A DNA stretch of 64,000 bases, from the NCBI GenBank assembly GCA_023091665.1, contig JALJCQ010000004.1, forward strand, positions 1,736,001-1,800,000, given 5' to 3'. A program made the position numbers and the translations under genes. The number at the start of each line of letters is the position of its first letter. Positions within the stretch are counted from its first letter, which is position 1. This document shows positions 41,906-52,605 of the stretch, one piece after another. This DNA is from Pythium myriotylum (taxonomy: Eukaryota; Oomycota; Peronosporomycetes; Pythiales; Pythiaceae). The notes beneath the pieces are model-generated. The model made no database searches and was not told where the DNA came from. It worked only from the letters and a program-made list of their open reading frames with translations.

Positions 41906-42646
41906 CTAGCTAAGGTCGATGACGTACTCAAACGGGTCGTTGTTGGGGTCCGTGATCGGCACCGTCTCGACCAACCCGGCAGCCTGGTCAGCAGCTTCCT
42001 TGCCGAACAAGTGGCCATAGAACGCATGGCCCATGTCCATACCAGCCGTGACACCTGAGCTCGTCCAAAACTTGCCGTCCACCGCCCAACGAGCCTTGCG
42101 AACCCAGTTCACCTGCGGACGCGTCGCCGTGATCTTCTTGAACTTGCGCTTGTTGGTTGTAGCGTTGCGACCGTCCAAGAGTCCAGTGGCTGCGAGGATG
42201 CCGCCTCCGGTGCAGATGCTGAGAACATACTTGGACTGCTCGCCAGCACGCCTGATGTAGTCGACGAATGCGGAGTCGGCGATGACGTTGGCGTCGCCTG
42301 GCCCTCCCGGGATTACCAACGCGTCAAAGGCTGTGGGTGCTTCCTGGTACGCGACGTTCGCAAAGATCCCTGGACGTGTGTCTGGCTGGATATGGCCGGC
42401 GCGGTTTGAGATGGTGACAAATCGAGGCTTCTTGTTGACGAGAGGGAGGAACTCAAAGTAGGTGACGGGTCCGACGTAGTCAAGAGCGGCCGTATTGTCG
42501 TAGACGATGACACCAACGACAAACTCGTTGCTGGCATTTTGGGTTGGAACATCGGCGCGGACCTCAGCATTTCCTTGGGCAGACACGGGAATTGCCATGG
42601 GTGCAGCGAAGGCTACAAGCACGAGAAGCGCCTTGAGAAGCTTCAT
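41906..42646 (-). CDS. Secreted DJ-1/PfpI-family protein 1 (isonitrile hydratase-like)
   Basis: Intronless, 246 aa. A clear signal peptide (MKLLKALLVLVAFAAPMAI, cleavage near VSA-QG) precedes a class-I glutamine-amidotransferase-like fold. The nucleophile elbow SICTGGGILAATGLLDGR holds the reactive Cys, followed by Thr. The Asp in AALDYVGP sits where isonitrile hydratase InhA has its active Asp, and WTSSGVTAGMDM is the third family motif. Bacterial relatives hydrate isonitriles to N-substituted formamides; whether this one does is not known. It diverges from the other three copies in orientation. Confidence 0.88.
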   Translation of the reverse strand: MKLLKALLVLVAFAAPMAIPVSAQGNAEVRADVPTQNASNEFVVGVIVYDNTAALDYVGPVTYFEFLPLVNKKPRFVTISNRAGHIQPDTRPGIFANVAYQEAPTAFDALVIPGGPGDANVIADSAFVDYIRRAGEQSKYVLSICTGGGILAATGLLDGRNATTNKRKFKKITATRPQVNWVRKARWAVDGKFWTSSGVTAGMDMGHAFYGHLFGKEAADQAAGLVETVPITDPNNDPFEYVIDLS

Positions 42647-42786
42647 AGTCGAACAGCGAAAGGAGTTAACTTGGGAGAAGTGCTTCGGAAGCGTCGAATT
42701 CCAAAATGAAAGAAGTTTCGTTAGGGGCTGTTCCCTATGAAGAGTGCCTTCAAGTCGCCCAATGGTCTATCTAGGCTTCGACACGC

Positions 42787-43317
42787 ATGGCAGTACGGGC
42801 TTCTACTGTTTTACAGTTCGTCTGCTTCCGGGACGAATCATTCGTCTACAATGCTGTCTTGCTTGAAGGCGCAAAGGCCAAGATGATTGTGTTTTGTGGG
42901 GATGTTGTCGTCGTGAAATTGACGCGAGCCTCTGTCAAAGACCTCGATCAGCAAGATCAACACCTGGCACTACTGGACTTGCTGATGACACATTTCTTGC
43001 GTGAGGAGGACTGTCGTAGCGTGCTCGGCAAATTCTCTTTGATGATGAAGTGTTGGACAAAACAAGCCAACACGTGCATGTCCGACTTAGTTTTCAGCGA
43101 TACGCGGGAGACGCGGGCAAACGACAACTCTGCACCAAGTATTGAGTATAGGCACTGTACAGTGAGTTTTTTTTCTTCACAAGTTGAATGGAAGCGTCTG
43201 CTGCGTTCCTTTTCCTTCTCGCTTTCACCAACTGTTCAGTGGATATCGATAATCTTCCATGGCCGTCCAGACAAACTCGCGCTCGACCAAGTCATACGCC
43301 TTGCTGATAACTATTGA
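42787..43317 (+). CDS. Hypothetical ORF of 176 aa
   Basis: ATG at 42787, uninterrupted to 43317. I do not recognise any domain. It is moderately hydrophobic with scattered Cys and no repeats. It starts 140 bp from the divergent DJ-1 gene. It may be a chance frame, or an exon of something degraded. Confidence 0.22.
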   Translation: MAVRASTVLQFVCFRDESFVYNAVLLEGAKAKMIVFCGDVVVVKLTRASVKDLDQQDQHLALLDLLMTHFLREEDCRSVLGKFSLMMKCWTKQANTCMSDLVFSDTRETRANDNSAPSIEYRHCTVSFFSSQVEWKRLLRSFSFSLSPTVQWISIIFHGRPDKLALDQVIRLADNY

Positions 43318-43665
43318 GTGGGAGTGCAAACCTTCATGAGCCTCCAGGGAGAGCAACTGCAGCATACGCCGCGCGAAATCATTGTGGACAAAAACGCTTT
43401 ACTTTCCATTTGTATTGAAGTCTGCATCCGACTGGAAGGCCTTCTAGGCTAGATTCTAGCCGCGCATTATTATAGACAACACTAATTCGGAAGTGGAAAG
43501 GCTTCTGGCGTCGTGCTCGGCTGACCTGATTCTCTCGTCGATGCTTGGTACCGTCACGTTGGCGATGGCTTGATCTTGGACGACACAGAGACAGCCAGTG
43601 AGTCGGAGTGGACCAATTCTGGAGAGCCACGTGGTGATCTTGAGGATCATGATAACTATGAGGTG

Positions 43666-43702
43666 AAAACTCAAGTTACAATAATATTGTAACTTGAGTT
43701 TT
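43666..43702. repeat. Perfect 37-bp palindrome
   Basis: Arms of 18 bp (AAAACTCAAGTTACAATA and its exact complement) around a single A. First of four consecutive inverted repeats. Confidence 0.9.
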
Positions 43703-43703
43703 C

Positions 43704-43792
43704 GATGGCCTCAATGCTTTATGCACCTCAGAGAAATACATGCTTCAGTATTATGTATTTCTTTATATGGTGCATAAATCATTGAGGCCATC
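43704..43792. repeat. 89-bp imperfect hairpin
   Basis: GATGGCCTCAATG...ATGCACC...AAATACAT pairs with ATGTATTT...GGTGCAT...CATTGAGGCCATC; the loop is GCTTCAGTATT. It starts one base after the previous palindrome. Possibly a foldback (MITE-like) element. Confidence 0.85.
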
Positions 43793-43924
43793 ACAGCTAT
43801 TTACCGCATGGCGCGCCGAAGAAATCAGCAAGCTGTTGAACCCAATCATCAGCCTTGACTCTACTGAACACCATCACCCTTATCCTCAACGCTCTTCACG
43901 CCGTATTCAATAATCGCGGGTCGC

Positions 43925-43971
43925 AGAACAGCCCCACTCATTATGGTCACAATAGTGACTGGGGCTGTTCT
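43925..43971. repeat. Inverted repeat AGAACAGCCCCACTCA
   Basis: 16-bp arms, one mismatch (AGAACAGCCCCACTCA versus the complement of TGACTGGGGCTGTTCT), loop about 15 bp. Confidence 0.8.
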
Positions 43972-44023
43972 TGACTTGCGAATAGCGCGCAAGTGTGGAG
44001 TTGGGCGCTATTCACAAGTCAAG
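43970..44023. repeat. Inverted repeat CTTGACTTGCGAATAGCGC
   Basis: 19-bp arms at 43970-43988 and 44005-44023 with one mismatch and a 16-bp loop. It overlaps the end of the preceding inverted repeat by two bases. Confidence 0.85.
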
Positions 44024-44471
44024 AAGTCACACTTCAAGATCGAAGGTCAACACCAGTGGATAGACGGCGACAACACCTCTGGTGGTGGATGAAGCCTCAG
44101 CACATCTTTGTCTGGGACGGGCTCCAGGTGGCGGCAAGTCACACAGCACGAACACACTACGCTTTCTTTTCTAAGCAGACAGTCGGCGACAATTGTAGTG
44201 ATACCAAGAAGTTGGTAGTAGGTTGGTTGTGGAAGCCAAGCCACAGCCGTAAAGCGGGTTGGAATCAAACTAAGCCGCTCTTGAGTGATTACGACTGTTG
44301 GTGGCAAACATTCGAATAGTCTGTTTGGAAATGTTCTAAACAGAGTGTTTGCTGCCCTTGAGGAGGCAAGGATACGGTTCTCTCAAAAAAGGCGTATCAT
44401 CTACCGTCACCCACTCTCATCACGTTGATCTTGGACCTCACCCTTCAACTGTAATTCTCATCACGTTGATC

Positions 44472-44485
44472 TCACTCTTCAATTT
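44472..44485 (+). promoter_or_regulatory. Inr plus flanking element of DJ-1-like gene 2
   Basis: TCACTCT followed by TCAATTT matches the oomycete Inr-FPR core, 27-40 bp before the ATG. A second, weaker copy (CTCACCCTTCAACTG) lies about 35 bp upstream, each preceded by CATCACGTTGATCT, so the start region is duplicated. Confidence 0.55.
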
Positions 44486-44511
44486 CACACGTCGAGATCA
44501 CACTTCGCATT

Positions 44512-45255
44512 ATGAAGCTGCTCAAGTTTCTCCTCGCGCTCACCTCTGTGGCCTTTGTTGCGCCCACATCACTTCTAGTGTCGGCTCAAACCAATACCAC
44601 AGCCGACGCACCGACCCAAACTGTCAACAATAGCGAAGTTGTTATTGGTGTTGTGGTGTACGATCTTAACGCTGCGCTCGACTACATCGGGCCTGTCACC
44701 TACTTTGAGTTCCTCACGCTTGTCAACAAGACGCCGCGTTTCGTGACCATCTCCAATCGTGCCGGTCATATCCAACCAGAATCACGTCCAGGAGCCTTTG
44801 CCAACTTCGCCTACACGGACGCACCGACAAACTTCGATGTATTAGTGATCCCAGGAGGACCAGGCGACGCCAACGTCATCGCCGACTCCGCATTCATCGA
44901 CTACATCAGGCGTGCTGGCGAGCAGTCCAAGTATGTTCTCAGCATCTGCACCGGAGGCGGCATCCTCGCAGCCACTGGACTCTTGGACGGTCGCAACGCT
45001 ACAACCAACAAGCGCAAGTTCAAGAAGATCACGGCGACGCGTCCGCAGGTGAACTGGGTTCGCAAGGCTCGTTGGGCGGTGGACGGCAAGTTTTGGACGA
45101 GCTCAGGCGTTACTGCCGGCTTGGACATGGGCCATGCGTTCTTTGGTGCCATGTACGGGCAGGCTGCAGCCGACCAGGCTGCTGCCCTGATCGAGACGGT
45201 GCCGATCACGGATCCCAACAATGATCCATTTGAGTACGTCATCGATCTCAACTAG
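44512..45255 (+). CDS. Secreted DJ-1/PfpI-family protein 2 (isonitrile hydratase-like)
   Basis: Intronless, 247 aa. Signal peptide MKLLKFLLALTSVAFVAP with likely cleavage after LLVSA. The catalytic Cys-Thr in SICTGGGILAATGLLDGR, the Asp in AALDYIGP and WTSSGVTAGLDM are all kept. From GGPGDANVIAD to WAVDGKFW it is nearly identical to gene 1 at the DNA level, even though the two are on opposite strands and 2 kb apart. This suggests inverted duplication or conversion. Several N-x-S/T sites in the first 40 residues fit a secreted protein. Confidence 0.88.
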   Translation: MKLLKFLLALTSVAFVAPTSLLVSAQTNTTADAPTQTVNNSEVVIGVVVYDLNAALDYIGPVTYFEFLTLVNKTPRFVTISNRAGHIQPESRPGAFANFAYTDAPTNFDVLVIPGGPGDANVIADSAFIDYIRRAGEQSKYVLSICTGGGILAATGLLDGRNATTNKRKFKKITATRPQVNWVRKARWAVDGKFWTSSGVTAGLDMGHAFFGAMYGQAAADQAAALIETVPITDPNNDPFEYVIDLN

Positions 45256-46315
45256 ACGCGATGCTCTGTGGACCGTCCCCCCTTTTGAGCTGGCATACAA
45301 AGCATTGCAGCCGTTCCTATACCAAACGCTCCAAATGCCATTGAAAAACAAAGAGACTCTCCAGATTGTTACCACTTGACTGTTGAACATGCTATTTTTT
45401 TGAGTTCTCCAGTGGAAGAATTGCTTTTACCACACGCGTCTCGTGTCCTATTCTTATGAAAGAAGTGCGCTGGAAAACCATTCTAGTGTATCGCGTATGA
45501 GATACATGGAAAGCTTTCCGAGTGGCCACGCGTCCTCTGCTTCCTTTGCGAGATCTGACTAGTCAGTGACGCCAGAGGAGACGATAGACCCCGTCGTCCT
45601 TGACTCTACTGGGCCGATCCTCTCCGTCCTCCATCCCATTTCTCACCCAACAAAGTAATCATCCGAGTTGGATGACCACAGCCATTCTTAGGCTCGCTGC
45701 GTTGCACTGGCTCACCAGGTGAGCCAGTGCGATGTGGGGATTTTCATTTTGTTTGACGTTGGAACGGCAGTCAAACATCAGCGTAAACAGTTCGGCTCTG
45801 CTGATAGGATTACGCTCTCCCGAGTTTGGAGAGGCGACTTGCATTCCCAGGTCCACGAACTTTCGTTTGCAGCAACTTGAACTGCAGCTCTTGGATCACA
45901 GCGCTTGGACCTTCACTGGACAAGAAGAGGCCAAGCTGCCTCCTGGTTTCCCTCGAAATTTTCCCACCAACCCACGTGGTGTTTGCGTGCGACATGCCTT
46001 TGCCTTCCTTTCCACAAGTATTGCCAAGCACAGCATAATGCAATCAAGTTCAGCGGTGATGACCATTCGCGACGCATCGACGAATATGCCAAAGTCACCT
46101 GGTGGCAACGACAAAAGGCGTCCTCCTCACTTGATCCGACTGCTTCACATCGTCATCAAGACTATCGTATTCGATAGGCAGGTCTGCTTGGATCCATCGT
46201 CTGACTACGGGTCGAATTGCTCCGTCTGACAGGATTGACTCAACTAAACATTCATCCACTTGCATCCTGCTCTCTCGAGTTTCCTTACTTTTCAATCCGA
46301 GCCCAACCCAAGATA
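45256..46315. other. Intergenic, with a perfect 27-bp palindrome
   Basis: GCACTGGCTCACC-A-GGTGAGCCAGTGC at 45704-45730 is a perfect palindrome. No gene recognised in the remaining 1 kb. An initiator-like CTTACTTTTCAATC at 46284-46297 precedes gene 3. Confidence 0.6.
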
Positions 46316-46975
46316 ATGACCGAAGCCAACCTACCAACTAAAGCGTCTCCAAACGAAGTGCTAATCGGCGTGATCATCTACGACAACAATGCTGCACTCG
46401 ACTACGTTGGGCCCGTCACATATTTCGAGTTCCTCCCGCTCGTCGGCAAGAAACCGCGATTCGTGACTGTGTCCAGTCGTGCCGGACATATCCAGCCGGA
46501 TACTCGACCAGGAACTTTTGCCAACGTTGCGTACACGGACGCACCACCAAGTTTTGATATATTGGTGATCCCAGGAGGCCCTGACATCACTGACGTTACC
46601 GGTGACGCCGCGTTTGTCGATTATGTCGGACGTGCTGCTGAGCAATCCACGTATGTTCTCAGCATTTGCACTGGCGCCGGGATCCTTGCCGCTACAGGAC
46701 TCTTGGATGGTCGACCAGCCACGACAAACAAGCGCGAATACAAGGAGATTACATCGGCGCGACCGCAGGTGAACTGGGTCCGTAAGGCTCGATGGGTTAT
46801 CGACGGCAAGTACTGGACGAGCTCTGGAGTCACGGCCGGCATGGACATGGCTCACGCCTTCTTCAGTCAATTGTACGGGAAGGACGTGGCAGATCGCGTC
46901 GCCGAATCGCTTGAGTTGGTACCGATTACAGACCCCAGTAACGATCCGTTTGAATATCTCATTGATCGGAGCTAG
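46316..46975 (+). CDS. DJ-1/PfpI-family protein 3, no signal peptide
   Basis: 219 aa from the ATG at 46316 (MTEANLPTKASPNEVLIGVI). Unlike genes 1 and 2 it starts directly before the first beta-strand, so it should be cytosolic. The upstream frame to 46217 has no ATG. The active-site elbow is SICTGAGILAATGLLDGR (GAG instead of GGG). The Asp in AALDYVGP and WTSSGVTAGMDM are conserved. Same length as gene 4, with which it shares GGPDITDVTGD-type spacing. Confidence 0.87.
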   Translation: MTEANLPTKASPNEVLIGVIIYDNNAALDYVGPVTYFEFLPLVGKKPRFVTVSSRAGHIQPDTRPGTFANVAYTDAPPSFDILVIPGGPDITDVTGDAAFVDYVGRAAEQSTYVLSICTGAGILAATGLLDGRPATTNKREYKEITSARPQVNWVRKARWVIDGKYWTSSGVTAGMDMAHAFFSQLYGKDVADRVAESLELVPITDPSNDPFEYLIDRS

Positions 46976-49012
46976 AAGTCATAGTCCAAGCCGTCCACAA
47001 AGAGAGGCTCTCACGCTGCCGACAAGAAATATCCTCTGCGACTTCATAGTGTTGTATTCCGACCCAACCATCAGATACTGAGCCGTCGTACCTTGGCTGA
47101 TGTATGATCATGCCGTGTTCAGATTAGTTAGGCTGGATTATAGGCATATGCAGCTTCCTTCTGGACTCGCTGTCGGCGAGGATTGCAATCGAAATCAACG
47201 GCGAGACCTGAGATCCCCAATATGGATCTGACCTTGCAAAAACCAGAGCGTTCTCGACCTGGAGATCGGCACACCTGATCAAGCAACGGCCAGACTAAAT
47301 GTTCAGGGAACCTCTCCATCGGCAACGTGTTAGTCCTTGTTACGCCTCCTTTGAGCTGCGGTTATTGGTCAACATACGTTGCGACTTCATCTTCAACCCA
47401 TCGGACTAACTCGAGTCGTCCACTGCACCATGGTTGATTCGTCTCGGACGAAGGTCGTTGTCCGGTGGGGATCCCCCCGAGCGACAGTCAGAGTTCTGCT
47501 CTGGATCAGAAGCATCTGCGATTCTTCGATGGCGGGAAAGAAGAAAGAAGCCGCCACAGAAACAGAGAGTGGAAATGACAAAGTTGGCGATGCAGTCAGT
47601 GATATGTCTTCCCTCACATGAACAAAGCAAATCAAAGATTCGGTTACTCCAGCTTGACCTTCCCATCAGCTGCAATCCGCGAACACTTCATTATGAAGTG
47701 TTCGTAGATCATTCGAAAAAAAAAATTAGTTCGGTCCTCTCACATCTGTGATCACGTCTTGAATTCTGAAAGAATATTACGCTTGTTGTAATTCATCTGC
47801 AAAGCTGAGCGGGCAGCAAAACAAACTTAGCACTGTGAGCCAACCATGTTGTACTCTCTGTATAGTGGTTGAAACTCTACAGTACAGTATTTCGCACAAC
47901 CGCGAAATCATGGCGAGCAGAGGTGCCTGTCCGTTGACGAGAAGCACACCGAGTAACCACCCGGGGCTGCTGAAAGGGACCACGCCGCACCACGATGCCG
48001 TGTCGTGTTGTAGCAGATACCGAAGAATCGTTGCTGAATCTTTGTAAGGTGGATGCTGTTGGCATCATGCGTAGCATGGTTGTAGTTGGTCTTGTTTGTT
48101 GTTGATTTTGAAGTGTGCGAGGGCAATCGAGAGCACTATTTTGTAATTAAATTTAAAGCAAGGCTGAAAGGTGAAATTGTACCCTCGTTTGGATCAGTTT
48201 GCGGTGTTTTTCAACCACCATGCCCTCTCAACAAATCGTTGACGAGACCCCTTATCTGGTGGTGAACGATAAATGCCCTGACCACCAATCTAGCAGGCGC
48301 AAGCATCGCCTTGCGGTGTTGTCGGTGGGCTCGGTGTTGCTCGGTCCAAAACGGAAGGATACATCGAAGGGTCAAATTTTCATTTTGCAGCCGTTTTTCA
48401 AATTTATTTACGGAACGGAACGTTGGATTGCCCCCCACTCAGTTTCGCATCAACAACAATCCAACAACAGGTAAGACAGCAGCCCTGCCAGTGAAAGTAA
48501 GCTGTGTAGCCATTAGAGTTCAACATTGCGGCCACACCCCGAAGTACGGCACCCACCAGTGATTATACAGTGGACCTCTTGCTCTTCGTTGATCCTTCAG
48601 TAACTTCCGTAAATCTGACATCATCAAGATTGGCTCGAAATACATGTTTTGTTGTCAGGAACAGCCCGTAGTTGAGGACCAGACGAAAATCATCAGTAGT
48701 AATGGTCTCATTCCATGTCCAGATCTTGTGACGCAAAAGGAGGGGCAACCACATATCAGAAGGGCGAAGAAGCCAAGCAGACAACGTGGGTAACCAGAAG
48801 ACTCATCGTTCTGCGATGCTATCGTCATCAATACGATGGATCGAAGCTACCCAAGCCACCAGTCTGAACGGTACTACTCCGCTCGAGGAAATATCCCGGG
48901 GCATTTCTTCCTCCACTCTCCAATTTGCTTCATCCACCTCCCCGACTCAACTGGAAACTCGCGTTTCCTTGTGCCTTGTCTTCAACAACACAGCCACGCA
49001 TAAAATATCAAG
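46976..49012. other. Two-kilobase gap between DJ-1-like genes 3 and 4
   Basis: Small unrelated frames only. AT-rich patches occur near 47715 and 48140. No transposon termini or coding motifs recognised. Confidence 0.5.
48913..48926 (+). promoter_or_regulatory. Inr plus flanking element of DJ-1-like gene 4
   Basis: CCACTCT (YCAYTYY) followed by C-CAATTT, 87-100 bp before the ATG. Confidence 0.5.
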
Positions 49013-49672
49013 ATGACCGCCGCAAACACACCGTCAGAAGTCGCCGGCAAGGAGTTCGTTATCGGTGTCATTATTTACGACAACTGCACAACTCTTGATT
49101 ACATCGGACCCGTCACCTACTTGGAGTTCCTCCCGCTCGTCAACAAGAAGCCACGATTCGTGACCATTTCCAACCGTGCAGGCCATATTCATCCAGATAC
49201 CGCACCGGGAATCTCCGCCAATTTTGCCTACCCGGAAGCACCAACGGCTTTCGATGTTTTAGTGATCCCAGGAGGACCCGACATCACAGGAGTGACAAGT
49301 GACGTGGCGTTCATCGACTACATCAGGCGTGCTGGAGAGCAATCTACGCATGTGCTAACCATCTGCACTGGGGCGGGTATCTTGGCAGCAACAGGTCTCC
49401 TGGACGGTCGTCCGGCCACGACCAACAAGAGTTTGTACAAGCAGACGACATCAGCACGTCCGCAGGTCAACTGGGTACGCAAGGCTCGTTGGACAATCGA
49501 CGGTAAGTTCTGGACGAGCTCTGGCGTCACAGCCGGCATGGACATGGGGCATGCGTTCCTTGGGCAATTGTTTGGGAAGGCCGTGGCCAACAAAGCAGCC
49601 GAGACAATGGAGGCTGTGCCGATCATGGATCCCAGCAACGACCCCTTCGAGTACCTCATCGATCGAAGCTAG
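49013..49672 (+). CDS. DJ-1/PfpI-family protein 4, no signal peptide
   Basis: 219 aa, cytosolic type like gene 3. Nucleophile elbow TICTGAGILAATGLLDGR; active Asp in TTLDYIGP; WTSSGVTAGMDM present. It has an extra Cys (YDNCTTLDY) two residues from the active Asp strand, not found in the other copies. The C-terminus PSNDPFEYLIDRS is shared with gene 3, while genes 1 and 2 end PNNDPFEYVIDL, so the four fall into two pairs. Confidence 0.87.
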   Translation: MTAANTPSEVAGKEFVIGVIIYDNCTTLDYIGPVTYLEFLPLVNKKPRFVTISNRAGHIHPDTAPGISANFAYPEAPTAFDVLVIPGGPDITGVTSDVAFIDYIRRAGEQSTHVLTICTGAGILAATGLLDGRPATTNKSLYKQTTSARPQVNWVRKARWTIDGKFWTSSGVTAGMDMGHAFLGQLFGKAVANKAAETMEAVPIMDPSNDPFEYLIDRS

Positions 49673-50150
49673 AAGAAGTAGTTGCGGTCGGCAAATAAAT
49701 CGAAATTTCTTGGCGGGGTTTGTGCCAATGCACAACATCGCAACTCGTCGAATATTTGTTCTTATGCCCTTAAGTATTCCTATGAATGGAGTTTTCCAAA
49801 GTTTAAAATCGTATCGATAATCTCACGTAAACAAACTCGTGTGTTTTGATGCACTATCGAAGACGCACGTTGTGTCATGCCTACGGTCTTCATCAAACAT
49901 TGGGGATGGCGTTCACGTTGAAAGTGTTCAACTGACAAATTCATTCAGATTCTTTACACAAGCCATTGCACGCAGCTTCACTTGATATTAAGTCGTGTCT
50001 TTGTCTTTCTGTCGTTACTTTTGAATCTTTGCCCATTGAGTTCTCTCATTCGTGCGACTGTATAATATGAAATGGAAGTGTGCACCCGACGGCACGAAGG
50101 CTATCCAACCTTGGTTCAACATTATCTCCAAGCTTACATTTGCGTCTTTA
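49673..50150. other. Intergenic between the DJ-1 and ACS arrays
   Basis: 478 bp between two converging genes; nothing recognised. Confidence 0.5.
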
Positions 50151-52168
50151 TCAGGCAAATACAGCTTGTTCACGAAGAATACAACGTCGATTCTCGATCT
50201 TCTGAAGCTCACGACGGAGGATTTTGCCAGTCGCATTTTTTGGCATGTCGTCGATGAACTCGACTTGGCGAACTTGCTTGAAATCTTCCACTTTCGAGGC
50301 GACGAAGTCCTTTACCTCATCCTCAGTCAGACCAGGACTCTTGCGGACAATGAAGGCTTTGGGGAGCTCTTCACCAAATTCATCGCACCCACGAACTACA
50401 CAGGCTTCAGCGATTTGTGGATTGGTGGCTAAAATACTTTCAAGCTCGGCCGGTGCAACTTGATAGCCCTGGTATTTAATGAGCTCCTTCAAGCGATCAA
50501 TCACGAATACGAAACCGTCGTCGTCGATGTAACCAAAATCACCCGTTCGCAGGAATCCATCGGGCGTAAGTGCCTGCTTAGTGGCCTCCTCATTGCCATG
50601 GTAACCCTGGAATATTTGTGGACCCCGATAAAGAAGCTCGCCCATTTTATTGGATGCAAGGTCCTTGTTTGTTTCGATACATTTGACGCGGAGTTCCGTA
50701 TTCGGAACCAATCGGCCAACAGAACCCTACATTGAAAAAGCAGGCGATTTGTGGGTCGTCTGATGGTTACAATGCATGTCAGCCGATTTTACCTGTCTTG
50801 AGAATTGGTCCTCAGTTTAGTTAAGAGCAGGAGAGGCTTCGGTCATACCGTACACCTGCTTCACCTTCACGTGTAAACGCTCACTCAATCGTGTCTCGAC
50901 TTCTGCACTCAGAGGTGATCCGCCGCAGACCAGAAACTTCGTCGCTGAAAGATCAAACTTGTCCACTAGGGGATGATAGGCGAGAAAATGTGCGATCGGA
51001 GGTGTAATGTTAGGCTTTACAATCCGGTATCTGGAGAGAGCACTGAGAAAAGACTCGGGTTCAAAGTGAGGTAGAACAACATTCGTTGCTCCTTGGTACA
51101 GTGCAAAGTGGAGCGATGAAACTGGGTAGATGTGGACCCAAGGCAGCAGGGCGAGTATGTGGTCACCTCCATCCTCTACGTGGTCGGCATGGAGCGTGTT
51201 GGCTACGAGATTGCGAGATCGAAGGGACACTCCCTATGCAAGACAGATTATTCTACAGTATAGATTGATGGCGGGATTGACACAACTCACCTTGGGTAAG
51301 CCTGTTGTGCCCGAAGAAAACGGAATCAACGAAGGCAGTTCTGGATCCATTTGCTCAAACTCGAGCGATTCGACGTCGCGGTGCATCACTTCACTGGCAT
51401 CAAAATCCAAGTTAGCATATTTCACAACCCACCGGACTCGTTTTCATACTTGATGGACTTGAGCTTCTGAGGTTGTTTCGAGGTTCCTACTGTGTAAGTC
51501 CTGGACTTGGGGATCCCGACAGTTTGCGCCGCATCGATCGCAACATCTTCAAGCGCGCGGTGCGTTATAACGAAACGTGCCTGCGTGAGATCAGCTTGTT
51601 ATTTCAGAATCAGAATCGACAATACCAAATGGGAACAAAAGAATTAACCTCCACGAGTCGAGCTTGCTGCGCGACCTCATTGGCCGTGCACGCGGTTGAT
51701 ACTGGGGAGCAGACGGCTCCCAACGCGTACAACGCTATTGCAAAGAGCAGTGAGTGGTTATCAAGCCGCCCAATGAGCAGAAAATAGCGAGCGATCTCGT
51801 ACCGAGCAAGACCGACGGGAACTCGAGGCAGTTGAGCGAATGCAGCAGCACAACCTAACGCAGTGTCGATGAGTTTGTGATTTTGCTCTCGTACAAGAAC
51901 CCCAGCGGATACCACTCACGTCTCCCTTCTTCACGCCCTCACTCGCGAGTCCCGCAGCGATGCCCTTGGCAGACTCGTACAAGTCTTGATACGAGACGGT
52001 CTCGTCCGTGAGCCCACAGACGAGCGCGTTGCGCTGGGCGAACTGCGGGATTCGCTCGCCGATGAGCTCGAAGACCGTCTTCCGCGGGATCTCGATGGCC
52101 GCATGCGGTGACTTGTGGATGATCGTGGAAAGCGATCGCGCGAGGGTCCGCAGGGGACGACGCAGCAT
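50151..52168 (-). pseudogene. Acyl-CoA synthetase 2 (ACS2), internal stop
   Basis: Seven exons follow the family pattern: 52168-51920, 51854-51803, 51734-51649, 51580-51450, 51393-51291, 51233-50793 and 50726-50151, 546 codons. In exon 6 the frame reads YGMTEASPALN and then TAA at 50817-50819, where the active copies have Tyr or Trp. The stop removes the C-terminal domain with the A8 and A10 motifs, although these remain intact downstream (RTGDFGYIDDDGFVFVIDR, KNATGKILRR). All splice sites look usable, so inactivation is recent, or the base is a sequencing error. The presequence MLRRPLRTLARSLSTIIH is present. Confidence 0.85.
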
Positions 52169-52605
52169 TGCGATGCTCGCAGTTGGTGCGCAAATGGCCG
52201 CCGAGGCGTCGACGGCATCCGCTTGCTGGAACTGGCTTCTGCATGAGGACTCCAGCGGGCCTCGCGCAAGTCCCACCACACGAGCATTTCCACGCCTGTC
52301 TGCCCCGCTGCGTGACGCGGAGGGCCACGCGGTGAGGAACAAAGCGCGCGAGTGGTCCTTGGCCTTGATGAGCGGCTGACGTTTCCCGCGATTTGATGAT
52401 AGATATCAGATGTCTGATTTGAAGAAACTGCGCTCGCCCCGAAGTAACCGGACTCGCACAGACTCGTCGTCGATCGTTCTCACCATAAAGCTCATCAAAA
52501 ACGCGACAGGTTGCTTTCCTCAATGGCGCATCAGTCATGAACGTTTAGTATTCGAATCGTCAGCCAGTAGTACACTAGTGCTTGCTACCGGTATAATACG
52601 TGCTC
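52169..52605. other. Intergenic between ACS2 and ACS3
   Basis: 437 bp: the 5' region of ACS2 and the 3' end of ACS3. Nothing else recognised. Confidence 0.5.

Noticed and set aside
45732..46229. 165-codon plus ORF before DJ-1-like gene 3
   Set aside because: No domain, no initiator, and it crosses no conserved block; its frame is not supported by composition.
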